Assembly (NCBI RefSeq): GCF_018449775.1
Contig: NZ_JAAVVB010000002.1
Coordinates: 248,001-312,000 of the forward strand
DNA from: Mucilaginibacter sp. dw_454
GTDB taxonomy: Bacteria; Bacteroidota; Bacteroidia; Sphingobacteriales; Sphingobacteriaceae
Direction: 5' to 3'
DNA length: 64,000 nt
The position numbers and the translations under genes are program-made. Of this stretch, positions 48,779 to 57,989 are shown in pieces; within the stretch, counting starts at the first letter, position 1, and each line of letters begins with the position of its first letter. The notes below the pieces were generated by a model. The model worked only from the letters and a program-made list of their open reading frames with translations. It was not told the origin of the DNA and searched no databases.

Positions 48779-49672
48779 ATGAAGATATTGGTAATTGGGT
48801 CGAAAGGGTTTATAGGCTCGCATATCTATGAATATTTCAAAAAATCACATGAAGTTTGGGGAGCTGACATTATAGAAGATAAGAGTGCGAAAAATTATTT
48901 CCTGCTTTCCCGGCAAAATACCCAGTACGAGGAAATTTTTGACAATAACCAATTTGATGTGTGTGTAAATGCCAGCGGTAATGGAAGCGTGCCTATATCG
49001 CTTAACCGCCCGGTATTTGATTTTGAATTAAATGTTACTAATACGCTCAAAGTACTTGATGCCATACGTATAAATAACCCTACATGTAAATATATCAGCA
49101 TGTCGTCTGCCGCTGTATACGGCAATCCGGTTAGTTTGCCTATAGAAGAAAATACAGCGCTGATCCCAATGTCACCATACGGGTGGCATAAACTATATGC
49201 CGAGCAAATCTGCAAAGAGTATTATTACCTCTATGATTTGCATACTATTAATCTGCGATTATTTTCTGTTTATGGAGAAAACTTAAAAAAGCAGTTATTT
49301 TGGGACACCTATCAAAAATGTAAACATACCACAGAAATCGAGTTGTTTGGTACTGGTAATGAAACCAGAGATTTTATATATGTTAGCGATCTTTTACACG
49401 CGATAGATTGCATTGTAAAACGTGGCCTGTTTAATGGCGAATCTGTTAATGTTGCTTCAGGCATTGAAACTACCATTAAAGAAGCGGCTACGGTTTTTTG
49501 CGAATATGTTGACAAAAAGATAAAAGTCAAGTTTAATAAAATAACTAAGCCCGGCGATCCACTTAACTGGCGGGCGGATATTGGAGTTTTACGTAGCTGG
49601 GGTTTTGAACCCGGATTTTCAATCACAGAAGGGCTTAAGGGCACTGTAGCATGGTTGAAAGAAAACGCTTAA
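48779..49672 (+). CDS. NAD-dependent epimerase/dehydratase (extended SDR)
   Basis: 297 residues. It has the nucleotide-binding motif VIGSKGFIGSHIYEYF, the catalytic serine in ISMSSAAVYGNPV and Tyr-x3-Lys in YGWHKLYAE, with the GETRDFI-type block near residue 190 (GNETRDFIYVSDLLHAI) usual for sugar-nucleotide epimerases. It probably makes or interconverts one of the nucleotide sugars for this polymer. UDP-, GDP- or CDP-linked substrate cannot be told. It is the last gene before a 155-bp gap. Confidence 0.83.
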   Translation: MKILVIGSKGFIGSHIYEYFKKSHEVWGADIIEDKSAKNYFLLSRQNTQYEEIFDNNQFDVCVNASGNGSVPISLNRPVFDFELNVTNTLKVLDAIRINNPTCKYISMSSAAVYGNPVSLPIEENTALIPMSPYGWHKLYAEQICKEYYYLYDLHTINLRLFSVYGENLKKQLFWDTYQKCKHTTEIELFGTGNETRDFIYVSDLLHAIDCIVKRGLFNGESVNVASGIETTIKEAATVFCEYVDKKIKVKFNKITKPGDPLNWRADIGVLRSWGFEPGFSITEGLKGTVAWLKENA

Positions 49673-49732
49673 ACTAATACAGTCCGTATTTTTCTGAAAT
49701 ACTATAATAACTGCGGGGTTTTATTACTTGCT

Positions 49733-49740
49733 TATCTTTG
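49733..49740 (+). promoter_or_regulatory. candidate -7 element (TATCTTTG) before the second transferase
   Basis: TATCTTTG fits TAnnTTTG and lies 87 nt before ATG 49828, in the only sizeable gap of the latter part of the locus. The -33 region reads ACTG instead of TTTG, so the site is uncertain. Confidence 0.4.
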
Positions 49741-49827
49741 TCCTGTAAGCGATTATTTTAGCATATTTGTGTTCAAATTTAACAATATGCTCATTGCATC
49801 TTAAGCAAGATTCAATTTTAATTGTAA

Positions 49828-51228
49828 ATGGTTCACAGATATACCACGTTTATAAAAGCAATTAACCTAACGGTAGATTATATCATGCTGAACATCAGTA
49901 TGATTATATCGTACCTGGTAATTGATAATACATTTTCATCCTGGACTAACAACCATTATCTTCCGGTAGTACTTTTATTCAACTTAATTTGGTTGCTGGC
50001 GGCCAATACAACCGGGTTATATGAGCATGTAATAACCAAAGACTCTATCAGAACTTTTAAAGGGGTTATACAGACCTATTTGCTGTTTTTAAGTTTCACG
50101 AGTTTTGCAATAATTATACTAATTGGTAACAGGTCTTATACCGTAACACGCGAGTATTTAATTTACTCGTTAGTGTTGTTTGGGTTTTTATTAAGCTTTT
50201 GGAAACTTATCTTTTTAAGTATTAGAAAAAGCGAGCGTGCTTCGTTAACTGATACCCGCACTTTTGTGATAGCAGGCGGGGGGCGCATTGGTCATGATCT
50301 TTACAGTTACTTTTCAGCCAATCCGGAACTGGGATATAAATTGATGGGATTTTTTGACGATAATCCAGAAAACGTAAAACAAACAGAACTTTATGAGGGG
50401 CCTATAAAAGATTGTATGAGATTTGTAGTAGCAAACAGTGTCGACGAAATTTTTTGCACATTACCTATTTCTGAATCAGCGAAAGTTGAGCAATTGATGA
50501 TCGAAGCCGACAAAAACCTGATAAGGTTTAAATTTGTGCCAGAGTATTATGACTTTGCCAAAAGGCCTACATATGTTGAAACATTTGGACACATACCGGT
50601 AATATCTATAAGATCAGAACCACTTGAAAATATGCTAAACCGCTTTGTAAAGCGTGTTTTTGACATTGGTTTTTCGCTATTTATCATATTGTTTGTGTTG
50701 AGCTGGCTTTTCCCCATTTTAGCTATTTTAATAAAACTAGGATCAAAGGGGTCGGTTTTATTTGTTCAGATTAGATCTGGCCGAGATAACAAACCTTTTA
50801 AATGTTATAAGTTTAGAAGTATGCGCGTTAACTCTGATTCAAACAAAAAGCAGGCTACTAAGAACGACTTACGCGTTACTAAACTCGGGGCTTTTTTAAG
50901 ACGGTCCAGCATGGACGAATTACCGCAATTTTTAAATGTTTTAATTGGCAACATGTCTGTAGTTGGCCCAAGGCCGCACATGGTTAGCCATACAAAACAA
51001 TACTCGCAGCTGATAGACAAATTTATGGTTAGGCACTTTTTAAAACCAGGTATTACAGGCTATGCTCAAATTAATGGTTTAAGGGGCGAAACAAAAACTA
51101 CCGAAGCGATGTTAAAAAGAGTCGAAGCAGATGTTTGGTATTTAGAGAACTGGTCTTTTCTACTTGATCTTAAAATTATTTTCCTTACCGTTTGGAATGT
51201 GGTAACAGGAGAGGAAAACGCTTATTAA
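49828..51228 (+). CDS. undecaprenyl-phosphate sugar-1-phosphate transferase (second copy)
   Basis: 466 residues, a close paralogue of the gene at 27239 with the same layout: N-terminal membrane helices, a nucleotide-fold region (VIAGGGRIGHDLYSYF), a membrane segment, and the catalytic domain with [36 protein letters not shown] and [17 protein letters not shown]. The catalytic half is nearly identical in motif content; the N-terminal half diverges more. It should prime a second, or alternative, repeat unit. It heads a group with the lipoprotein and Wzi genes. Confidence 0.9.
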   Translation: MVHRYTTFIKAINLTVDYIMLNISMIISYLVIDNTFSSWTNNHYLPVVLLFNLIWLLAANTTGLYEHVITKDSIRTFKGVIQTYLLFLSFTSFAIIILIGNRSYTVTREYLIYSLVLFGFLLSFWKLIFLSIRKSERASLTDTRTFVIAGGGRIGHDLYSYFSANPELGYKLMGFFDDNPENVKQTELYEGPIKDCMRFVVANSVDEIFCTLPISESAKVEQLMIEADKNLIRFKFVPEYYDFAKRPTYVETFGHIPVISIRSEPLENMLNRFVKRVFDIGFSLFIILFVLSWLFPILAILIKLGSKGSVLFVQIRSGRDNKPFKCYKFRSMRVNSDSNKKQATKNDLRVTKLGAFLRRSSMDELPQFLNVLIGNMSVVGPRPHMVSHTKQYSQLIDKFMVRHFLKPGITGYAQINGLRGETKTTEAMLKRVEADVWYLENWSFLLDLKIIFLTVWNVVTGEENAY

Positions 51229-51238
51229 AAATTTATTG

Positions 51239-51880
51239 ATGAAGAAGCATTTCTTAGTAATAATAGGATTCCTTGTATTTAGTATTTCTTGCAAAAGAGA
51301 TGTTAAGACTGAAGTGACTGTATATAGTAATGACTTCGAATCAAATAATTTGCAAAACATAACCAATGGAACAATAGAGCAGTATAACAATACAGCGGTT
51401 TTGGGGCGTTATAATAACGGTTATTTTGCCTTAACGGTTAACGATTTGCCAAAACACGATTTACTTACCGTATCGTTCGATCTTTATATTCATGACACCT
51501 GGGACGGTAACAAACCTGCACCAGACGGCCCGGACATTTGGCAAATGACGATAGATGAAAATACTTTTATTAACACTACGTTTTCCAATCAAACTTTTAC
51601 CCCCGGCTATTTTACTAATCCACAATCTTACCCGTTTAATTATCCAAACAACTACAGCAATCCTAAAACAGGCGCGTACCGGACAGACCTGCCGGGAGTT
51701 TGCGGTGCAATTGGCCCTAATGGTACAACCGAATATAAAATCACAAAAACGTTTGCTCACACAAACCGAACGGTGATATTAAAATGTTTAGACAAACTGG
51801 TTCAAACTAACGCGCCTGATCAGAAATGCGACGAAAGTTGGTCTGTGGATAATATAACTATCAAAGCAATAACTTTATGA
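51239..51880 (+). CDS. putative lipoprotein, unrecognised family
   Basis: 213 residues. A short signal peptide ends in FSISC, a lipobox, followed by KRDVKTEV. The mature part is beta-rich with many aromatic and Asn/Thr residues (TVYSNDFESNNLQNITNG, LTVSFDLYIHDTWDG, SWSVDNITI), recalling jelly-roll/laminin-G-like surface domains, but no family was recognised. Two cysteines near the end (KCLDKL and KCDESW) might pair. Its stop overlaps the first Wzi-like gene (ATGA), so a role linked to capsule attachment is plausible but unproven. A TTG at 51236 is an alternative start. Confidence 0.65.
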   Translation: MKKHFLVIIGFLVFSISCKRDVKTEVTVYSNDFESNNLQNITNGTIEQYNNTAVLGRYNNGYFALTVNDLPKHDLLTVSFDLYIHDTWDGNKPAPDGPDIWQMTIDENTFINTTFSNQTFTPGYFTNPQSYPFNYPNNYSNPKTGAYRTDLPGVCGAIGPNGTTEYKITKTFAHTNRTVILKCLDKLVQTNAPDQKCDESWSVDNITIKAITL

Positions 51881-53556
51881 AGGTTTTAAAGCTGGTTCTT
51901 GTATACGTATTGCTGATTTGTATCCAATCTAAAGCGTATTCGCAGTCTTTGTCTGTGGGAACCAAAGCTATTGAAGATTATTACCGGCGAATGCAGTTAC
52001 TCGGCAAGGCAGATACGTCTGTCTCATTCACCATCCGTCCAATATATCCGGGGTATTTAAAAACAAATATCTTTTTTCCGGACGCTTCAGAGCAAAAACC
52101 TGATACCAGCAGCACCTGGGTAAGTAAAAACGGAAAATTAAGAACAGTGATTTTACCGTTTAGCTTTCAAACAGAGGGAAACTCAAACCATCCTTATGGC
52201 TGGAATGATGGTGCGATGATACCAGCCAAGGGCTTACAGGCGCTAGTTAGTGGCGGTATTTTTATTCAATACGGGATATTAACACTTCAATTTAAGCCGG
52301 AGTTTGTTGGAGCAGAAAACGCTGCATTTGACACGTTTGATAAAAACCAATATGACGTAATATTTGCAAGGTATTACGATATATATAACAATATTGATTT
52401 GCCTGTAAGGTTTGGAACCGGAGCTTACGGTAACGCATATTGGGGACAGAGTAGTCTTCGGATAAATTATAAATCAGTATCCGCAGGTATATCAACAGAA
52501 AACCTGTGGTGGGGGCCCGGTATTAGAAATTCGTTGTTAATGAGTAATACTGCGCCGGGTTTTACGCATTTAGTATTAAACACGTTAAAGCCCATAAAAA
52601 CGGCAGTCGGTTCGTTTGAAGGAATGATTATAGCCGGAAAACCAGGAGACTCCGGATTCGCACCTTTAGTGCCTGATAAAACCTATTTCGGTACGGATCT
52701 TTATGTACCTAAACCCACTAATTGGAGATATTTATCTGGCTACATTTTAACCTGGCAACCTAAATGGGTACCCGGTTTATTTTTAGGGATTGATCAAACC
52801 CAACAAATGTATGGTAAGAACATAAATGGCATAACAGATTTGCTGCCATTTTTTTCTCAGGTAAAGAAAACAACTGCTCCTGATAATTCTATAAGTGGTA
52901 AGGATCAGTTAAGCTCTATGTTTATGCGCTGGCTATGGCCACAAGAGCATGCCGAGATTTATTTTGAATACGGTAATTATAATAATACACAAGATTATCT
53001 TCAGAAATTACTTAATCCTAATGATTCGCGTGCATATATTTTCGGCGTTCGCAAACTATTGCCATTCAAGCAACGGCTGGACGAAAATATCTTAATAGGT
53101 GTAGAGGTTACGCAATTACAGGGCACTAGTCTTACTAAAGACATACAAGGGCAAGAGTGGTACGTAAGCCAAAACGTAAGAGAAGGTTATACCAATCAAG
53201 GCCAGGAGCTGGGCGCAGGTATAGGGCCGGGCGGTAACTTACAATCAGTTGAAGTAAGTTGGGTAAAAGGGCTAAAAAAAATAGGCTTACAACTTGAAAG
53301 ATATGTGCATGATAATGATTTTTATTACTACGCATTTCAAGACAGTAAAGATTATACCAGACATTGGGTTGACCTAACCATGAGTTTTAACGGCGAGTGG
53401 AACTACAAAAACCTAATTTTCAATGCTCAAATTGGATTAACAAATTCTTTAGATTATCAATGGGGGTTATCGCAACCGGGAGACGACGTTACCTTTGCGC
53501 ACCAAACGCATGTATTTAATTTGCTACTGCAAACAGGGGTAACCTATAGATTTTAA
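51877..53556 (+). CDS. capsule-assembly Wzi-family outer-membrane protein (copy 1)
   Basis: 559 residues with a signal peptide (to about YSQ). The sequence is a chain of amphipathic strands typical of a large beta-barrel and carries family-wide blocks: DYYRRMQLLGKADTS, HPYGWNDGAMIPAKG, GISTENLWWGPGIRNSL, APGFTHLVLNTLKPIKT, and a final strand ending TGVTYRF. Wzi of E. coli binds capsule to the cell surface. It is the first of three tandem paralogues and is coupled to the lipoprotein gene by a 4-bp overlap. Confidence 0.85.
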   Translation: MKVLKLVLVYVLLICIQSKAYSQSLSVGTKAIEDYYRRMQLLGKADTSVSFTIRPIYPGYLKTNIFFPDASEQKPDTSSTWVSKNGKLRTVILPFSFQTEGNSNHPYGWNDGAMIPAKGLQALVSGGIFIQYGILTLQFKPEFVGAENAAFDTFDKNQYDVIFARYYDIYNNIDLPVRFGTGAYGNAYWGQSSLRINYKSVSAGISTENLWWGPGIRNSLLMSNTAPGFTHLVLNTLKPIKTAVGSFEGMIIAGKPGDSGFAPLVPDKTYFGTDLYVPKPTNWRYLSGYILTWQPKWVPGLFLGIDQTQQMYGKNINGITDLLPFFSQVKKTTAPDNSISGKDQLSSMFMRWLWPQEHAEIYFEYGNYNNTQDYLQKLLNPNDSRAYIFGVRKLLPFKQRLDENILIGVEVTQLQGTSLTKDIQGQEWYVSQNVREGYTNQGQELGAGIGPGGNLQSVEVSWVKGLKKIGLQLERYVHDNDFYYYAFQDSKDYTRHWVDLTMSFNGEWNYKNLIFNAQIGLTNSLDYQWGLSQPGDDVTFAHQTHVFNLLLQTGVTYRF

Positions 53557-53567
53557 AATTGTTAAAT

Positions 53568-55256
53568 ATGAAAAAGATATTTTTTGTATTAATGATTTTT
53601 TGCGCTGACTTGTTACTCGCTGAAATGGCTGTCGGGCAATCAATTCCGGTGGGGACGCCTCTTTTGGACGATTATTACAGACGAGCGCAATTGTTGGGCA
53701 AGGTGGATTCTAATCTATCATTTGCTGTAAGGCCGCTAATTTCAAAATCAGAACTCAAAACCACCGACATATATGATCCTGATAGTACATTAAAAACCGG
53801 GCCGATTTATTTTGCCAATAAACGCGGCGAATTTCAAATATTGCCGTTAAGCTGGCAACAGCAATTCAATTCAGATCATCCGTATGGTTGGAATGATGGA
53901 CCAATGATACCCGCCAAAGGTTATCAAACAATGATAAGCGGTGGGGTTTATTTCAAATACGGCCCACTTAGCATACAACTTAGGCCAGAATATGTGTATG
54001 CTGCAAACCCTTCTTTTAATGGCTTTGCATCGGGACATACCGGTCAGGATTTAGTGAATTATTATGCCTTTCATAATCTGGAAGATTGGCCAGAGCGATT
54101 TGGTAACGGTTCCTATCATAAAGCATCTTTAGGGCAAAGTAGTATCAGTTTAATATTCGGACCGATGTCAATAGGCGTATCCAATGAGAATTTGTGGTGG
54201 GGACCAGGCATACAAAATGCTTTAATATTGACAAATAATGCTCCCGGTTTCAAGCATATTACTATAAATACGGTTAAACCCATTAACACTTATATAGGTT
54301 ATTTTGAAGGCCAGGTGATAGCGGGACATTTAGATAATTCTGGCTACCCGCCCTTATTAACGACAGCATTACCTGATGGAACAAACTTATACGAAGCTAA
54401 AAGAGATTCCTGGCGTTATTTTACCGGGTTTAATATCAATTATCATCCAAAATGGATTCCGGGGTTAACCTTAGGAATTATAAGAACGTTTGATGCTTAT
54501 TATGATGACGTTAAAAAAGGTGGTTTTAGCGCTTATGTGCCGTTTTTTACTTCATACACTAAAAACAACGTTAACAATGGTGTAGGCGATCTTTTTCCAC
54601 GCGACCAGATAACCTCATTATACGGAAGATGGTTATTCAATAAAGCTCAGGCAGAGGTTTATCTGGAATATGGATGGGAGGACAATTTATATAATTTAAC
54701 AGATCTAACTCAATCACCTGAACACTCAAGGGCCTACGTATTTGGCTTACGAAAAATGATCTCAGTAAACGGAAGCGATAATCAGCATATCTTATTTAGC
54801 ACAGAGGTTACGCAAACCTCTCAACATGCTGAGCTTGGTATAAGAGAGGTTGGGCTGTGGTATGTAAACTATCAATTGCTTCAGGGGCATACAAATGATG
54901 GGCAAATATTGGGTGCAGGTACCGGCACCGGCGGTAATATTCAATCTGCAGATGTTAGTTGGGTATCCGGGTTGAAAAAGATAGGTTTTGAATTTGAAAG
55001 GTATGAGCACGATGCCGATTTTGCCACTTCTTATTTGCCGCCAATTAACGGTAACAGCAGAAATTGGGTAGATCTTGCTTTTGCTTTACATGGCGAATGG
55101 AATTATAAAAATTTCCTTTTTAATGTTAAATTACAGGAAATAAAATCTTTAAATTATGAGTGGATATTAAAAGATTATGATCCGGGACAATATTACATAC
55201 CACATAATGATGTATATGATTTTCACGGTGAGTTGGGTGTTACCTATAGATTTTGA
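53568..55256 (+). CDS. capsule-assembly Wzi-family outer-membrane protein (copy 2)
   Basis: 562 residues from ATG 53568 (MKKIFFVLM); a TTG at 53559 is less likely. Signal peptide ending near VGQ, then DDYYRRAQLLGKVDSN, HPYGWNDGPMIPAKG, GVSNENLWWGPGIQNAL, APGFKHITINTVKPINT, HSRAYVFGLRKM and a C-terminal LGVTYRF. It is closer to copy 3 than to copy 1 in these blocks. The final Phe is the usual barrel-assembly signal. Confidence 0.85.
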   Translation: MKKIFFVLMIFCADLLLAEMAVGQSIPVGTPLLDDYYRRAQLLGKVDSNLSFAVRPLISKSELKTTDIYDPDSTLKTGPIYFANKRGEFQILPLSWQQQFNSDHPYGWNDGPMIPAKGYQTMISGGVYFKYGPLSIQLRPEYVYAANPSFNGFASGHTGQDLVNYYAFHNLEDWPERFGNGSYHKASLGQSSISLIFGPMSIGVSNENLWWGPGIQNALILTNNAPGFKHITINTVKPINTYIGYFEGQVIAGHLDNSGYPPLLTTALPDGTNLYEAKRDSWRYFTGFNINYHPKWIPGLTLGIIRTFDAYYDDVKKGGFSAYVPFFTSYTKNNVNNGVGDLFPRDQITSLYGRWLFNKAQAEVYLEYGWEDNLYNLTDLTQSPEHSRAYVFGLRKMISVNGSDNQHILFSTEVTQTSQHAELGIREVGLWYVNYQLLQGHTNDGQILGAGTGTGGNIQSADVSWVSGLKKIGFEFERYEHDADFATSYLPPINGNSRNWVDLAFALHGEWNYKNFLFNVKLQEIKSLNYEWILKDYDPGQYYIPHNDVYDFHGELGVTYRF

Positions 55257-55262
55257 TGCACC

Positions 55263-56933
55263 ATGATAAAAATGTTAAAATCAATAAGCGCTTGTGTCAC
55301 TATCTGTTTTATGCTATATGCTAAAACATTTGCGCAATCACTTCCGGTTGGTACCCCTGTCTTAGACGATTACTACAGACGAGTTCAACTACAGGGTAAA
55401 ATCGATACTAATATCTCGTTCGCCATTCGTCCGTTAACGTTTAATGCCCCTCAAATATCGGATATATACGATCCTGAACATGATTTGCCAAAAACGTCGA
55501 CGAATGCTCACAACGGATTATTTTTTAAGATACTACCCTTAAGTTGGCAGCAGGAATATAACTCCGACCATCCATACGGTTGGAATGATGAAGCCATGAT
55601 TCCGGCAAAGGGTTATCAAACACTGGTGAGCGCTGGATTTTATTTTAGAGCCGGGCATCTAAGCATTCAACTACGACCGGAATTTGTTTACGCGGCTAAT
55701 CCCGGTTTTACCGGATTTGCTACGGGCCATTCTGACCAGGATTTAAAAAACTACTATGCCTTTTATAATTATATAGATCTACCGGAGCGATTTGGCAATG
55801 GTGCATACACCAAAGCTTTTTGGGGGCAAAGCAATATCATGTTGACATTTGGTTCTGTGGCATTTGGGTTATCTAACGAAAGTATTTGGTGGGGGCCGGG
55901 TATACGCAATGCGCTGATCTTATCAGATAATGCGCCAGGTTTTAAGCATGCTACCTTTAATACGGTAAAGCCTTTAAAAACTTTTTTAGGTAGGTTTGAA
56001 GGGCAAATTATTGCAGCGCGCTTAGATGGATCGGGTTACTCGCCTTTGCTTACAACTACTACCTCTACCGGTACAAATTTATATCTCCCCAAAGAACATG
56101 ATTGGCGTTATTATGCCGGGTTTAATATCAATTACCACCCCGAGTGGATATCTGGTTTAACATTGGGTTTAATCAGGTCTTTTAATGCTTATCATAGCGA
56201 TGTGTCAGGTTTTAGTGGCTATGTTCCATTTTTTACGAGATACACTAAGCTTGATAACGCAGGAAGTGACGGTTTCGGGCGAGATCAACTAACCTCATTT
56301 TATGCTCGCTGGCTTTTTACCAAAGCTAATGCAGAGGTATATTTCGAGTACGGGCTTAACGATAACTCTTATAATCTAGCCGATTTTATAGGCTCGCCAG
56401 AACATTCAAGAGCTTACATATTTGGCCTGCGTAAAATGGTGCCGTTAAGTAATAAGGATGCTAATATATTAGTAGGAGCAGAAATAACACAGATGTCGCA
56501 GTCGGTTGATAGAGCGGTGCGTCCGGCTGGAAGCTGGTATACACATAGCCAGGTAAGGGATGGTCAAACTAATCTTGGGCAAGTAATTGGAGCGGGCGTG
56601 GGCCCAGGAGGTAATTTAGAGTCGCTGGAAATAAGTTGGGTATCTGGACTTAAGAAATTAGGTTTAAGTTTTGAACGCTATGAACATTCAGTAGATTTCT
56701 ATCAAAGATTTTATACTGATGTCAACGGCAATAGCGGCAAGTGGGTAGACATGTCAATAGCATTAAATGGAGAATGGAATTATAAAAACTTCATTTTTAA
56801 TGCAAAATTGCAACCGGTAAAATCGTTTAATTATGAATGGTTGTTGAAAGACTATAACCCAAGTCAATATTACATCCCCAATAATGACGCGTTCAATTTT
56901 CATGGCGAGTTGGGGATAACCTATCGGTTTTAG
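55263..56933 (+). CDS. capsule-assembly Wzi-family outer-membrane protein (copy 3)
   Basis: 556 residues; signal peptide ending TFAQ, then DDYYRRVQLQGKIDTN, HPYGWNDEAMIPAKG, GLSNESIWWGPGIRNAL, APGFKHATFNTVKPLKT, HSRAYIFGLRKM and C-terminal LGITYRF. Starts 6 nt after copy 2. Its stop codon overlaps by four bases the stop of the convergent Wzz-like gene, leaving no room for a terminator. Confidence 0.85.
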   Translation: MIKMLKSISACVTICFMLYAKTFAQSLPVGTPVLDDYYRRVQLQGKIDTNISFAIRPLTFNAPQISDIYDPEHDLPKTSTNAHNGLFFKILPLSWQQEYNSDHPYGWNDEAMIPAKGYQTLVSAGFYFRAGHLSIQLRPEFVYAANPGFTGFATGHSDQDLKNYYAFYNYIDLPERFGNGAYTKAFWGQSNIMLTFGSVAFGLSNESIWWGPGIRNALILSDNAPGFKHATFNTVKPLKTFLGRFEGQIIAARLDGSGYSPLLTTTTSTGTNLYLPKEHDWRYYAGFNINYHPEWISGLTLGLIRSFNAYHSDVSGFSGYVPFFTRYTKLDNAGSDGFGRDQLTSFYARWLFTKANAEVYFEYGLNDNSYNLADFIGSPEHSRAYIFGLRKMVPLSNKDANILVGAEITQMSQSVDRAVRPAGSWYTHSQVRDGQTNLGQVIGAGVGPGGNLESLEISWVSGLKKLGLSFERYEHSVDFYQRFYTDVNGNSGKWVDMSIALNGEWNYKNFIFNAKLQPVKSFNYEWLLKDYNPSQYYIPNNDAFNFHGELGITYRF

Positions 56934-57988
56934 ACTTTTTTACGGCTAAACAGCAAATAAAAGCACAATATCAATTCGCTTAGCAATATGCCGCCTATAA
57001 TAGCTACAGAATATTTAAGCTTATTCTTTGTCAACGGTAATTCGGGTTCATCAACAATCTGTACGGTTGGGGTTGATTGGGCGAGCATAGTTTTACTGGC
57101 CTCCAAATTTTTTACCGTTTCAGAAAATACAGTTGATAGCACAATCTTGTCACGCTCCTTTACCTCTATATCCGCGTTCGAGGCTGTATAAGCAGGATTT
57201 AGATCAAGCGTGCTTCTATTAGCAGCGGCCGCCGAATAGGTTTTGCTGTTAAGTGCTTTGCCAATACTATCCGCACGTTTTTGCAAACGGTTTACATTGT
57301 CTCTAAGTTTTTGAGTTTTGGTTCTTACATAAAAATCAGTTGACTGATTTATCATCCTGATGCAAAACAGCTGGGCCAGCCTTTCATCTTTCATGGTAGT
57401 ATTCACCTCAAAAAAACCAAGCTTTTTGTCGGTTTTGGCAATTCCGAAATCACTGGATAATATTCGTTCGGTCATGTCATGTAGCAAGCTGTCTTGTAGC
57501 CTGTTGTTTCCTACTCCATTTAAAGGAAAACGAATCACCTTACCATCTGGGCTATATTTAAGCCATTTTTTGCTGAGTTTAGTTACTGCGCCGTATACAT
57601 CTGCAAGTGTTCTGGTGCTGTCATAGGCTGTAACGAGCGTTGATTTGATGAGGTTATGGCTTTTTACCAACTCTTGTACATTGTCGCCGGCCAGCATACC
57701 GCTGCCACCACTTATACTGTTAAGATCCAGGCCAGCCAACCCCGCTAAAGCAGATATGCCGCCGCCGCCAGACGATTTAGAGTCGTCTACAACGAATGTT
57801 AGCGTAGCAGTGTAGCTTGGTGTCCATAACCAGGCTGTTAGTGCACCTGCTAAGCCGCCAACTATAAAAACAACGGCTATAGCTTTTTTAAATTTTAAAA
57901 CATAATCTATATCACCCAGCCGATCTTTGATCAGCCCTTTGATGGTAAACTCAGGCTCGTATGGGTATTGCGTATTTTCCTGGCTCAT
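56930..57988 (-). CDS. Wzz-like polysaccharide co-polymerase (second copy)
   Basis: 352 residues, paralogue of the gene at 32295: N-terminal membrane segment (about 38-58, AIAVVFIVGGLAGALTAWLW), a Gly/Ser-rich loop (SSGGGGISALAGLAG), a periplasmic helical part with RDNVNRLQKRADSIGKAL, and a C-terminal membrane segment (about 330-348) ending FSRKKV. It lies one base after the SLBB gene on the minus strand and works with it in chain-length control and export. Confidence 0.84.
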   Translation of the reverse strand: MSQENTQYPYEPEFTIKGLIKDRLGDIDYVLKFKKAIAVVFIVGGLAGALTAWLWTPSYTATLTFVVDDSKSSGGGGISALAGLAGLDLNSISGGSGMLAGDNVQELVKSHNLIKSTLVTAYDSTRTLADVYGAVTKLSKKWLKYSPDGKVIRFPLNGVGNNRLQDSLLHDMTERILSSDFGIAKTDKKLGFFEVNTTMKDERLAQLFCIRMINQSTDFYVRTKTQKLRDNVNRLQKRADSIGKALNSKTYSAAAANRSTLDLNPAYTASNADIEVKERDKIVLSTVFSETVKNLEASKTMLAQSTPTVQIVDEPELPLTKNKLKYSVAIIGGILLSELILCFYLLFSRKKV

Positions 57989-57989
57989 G

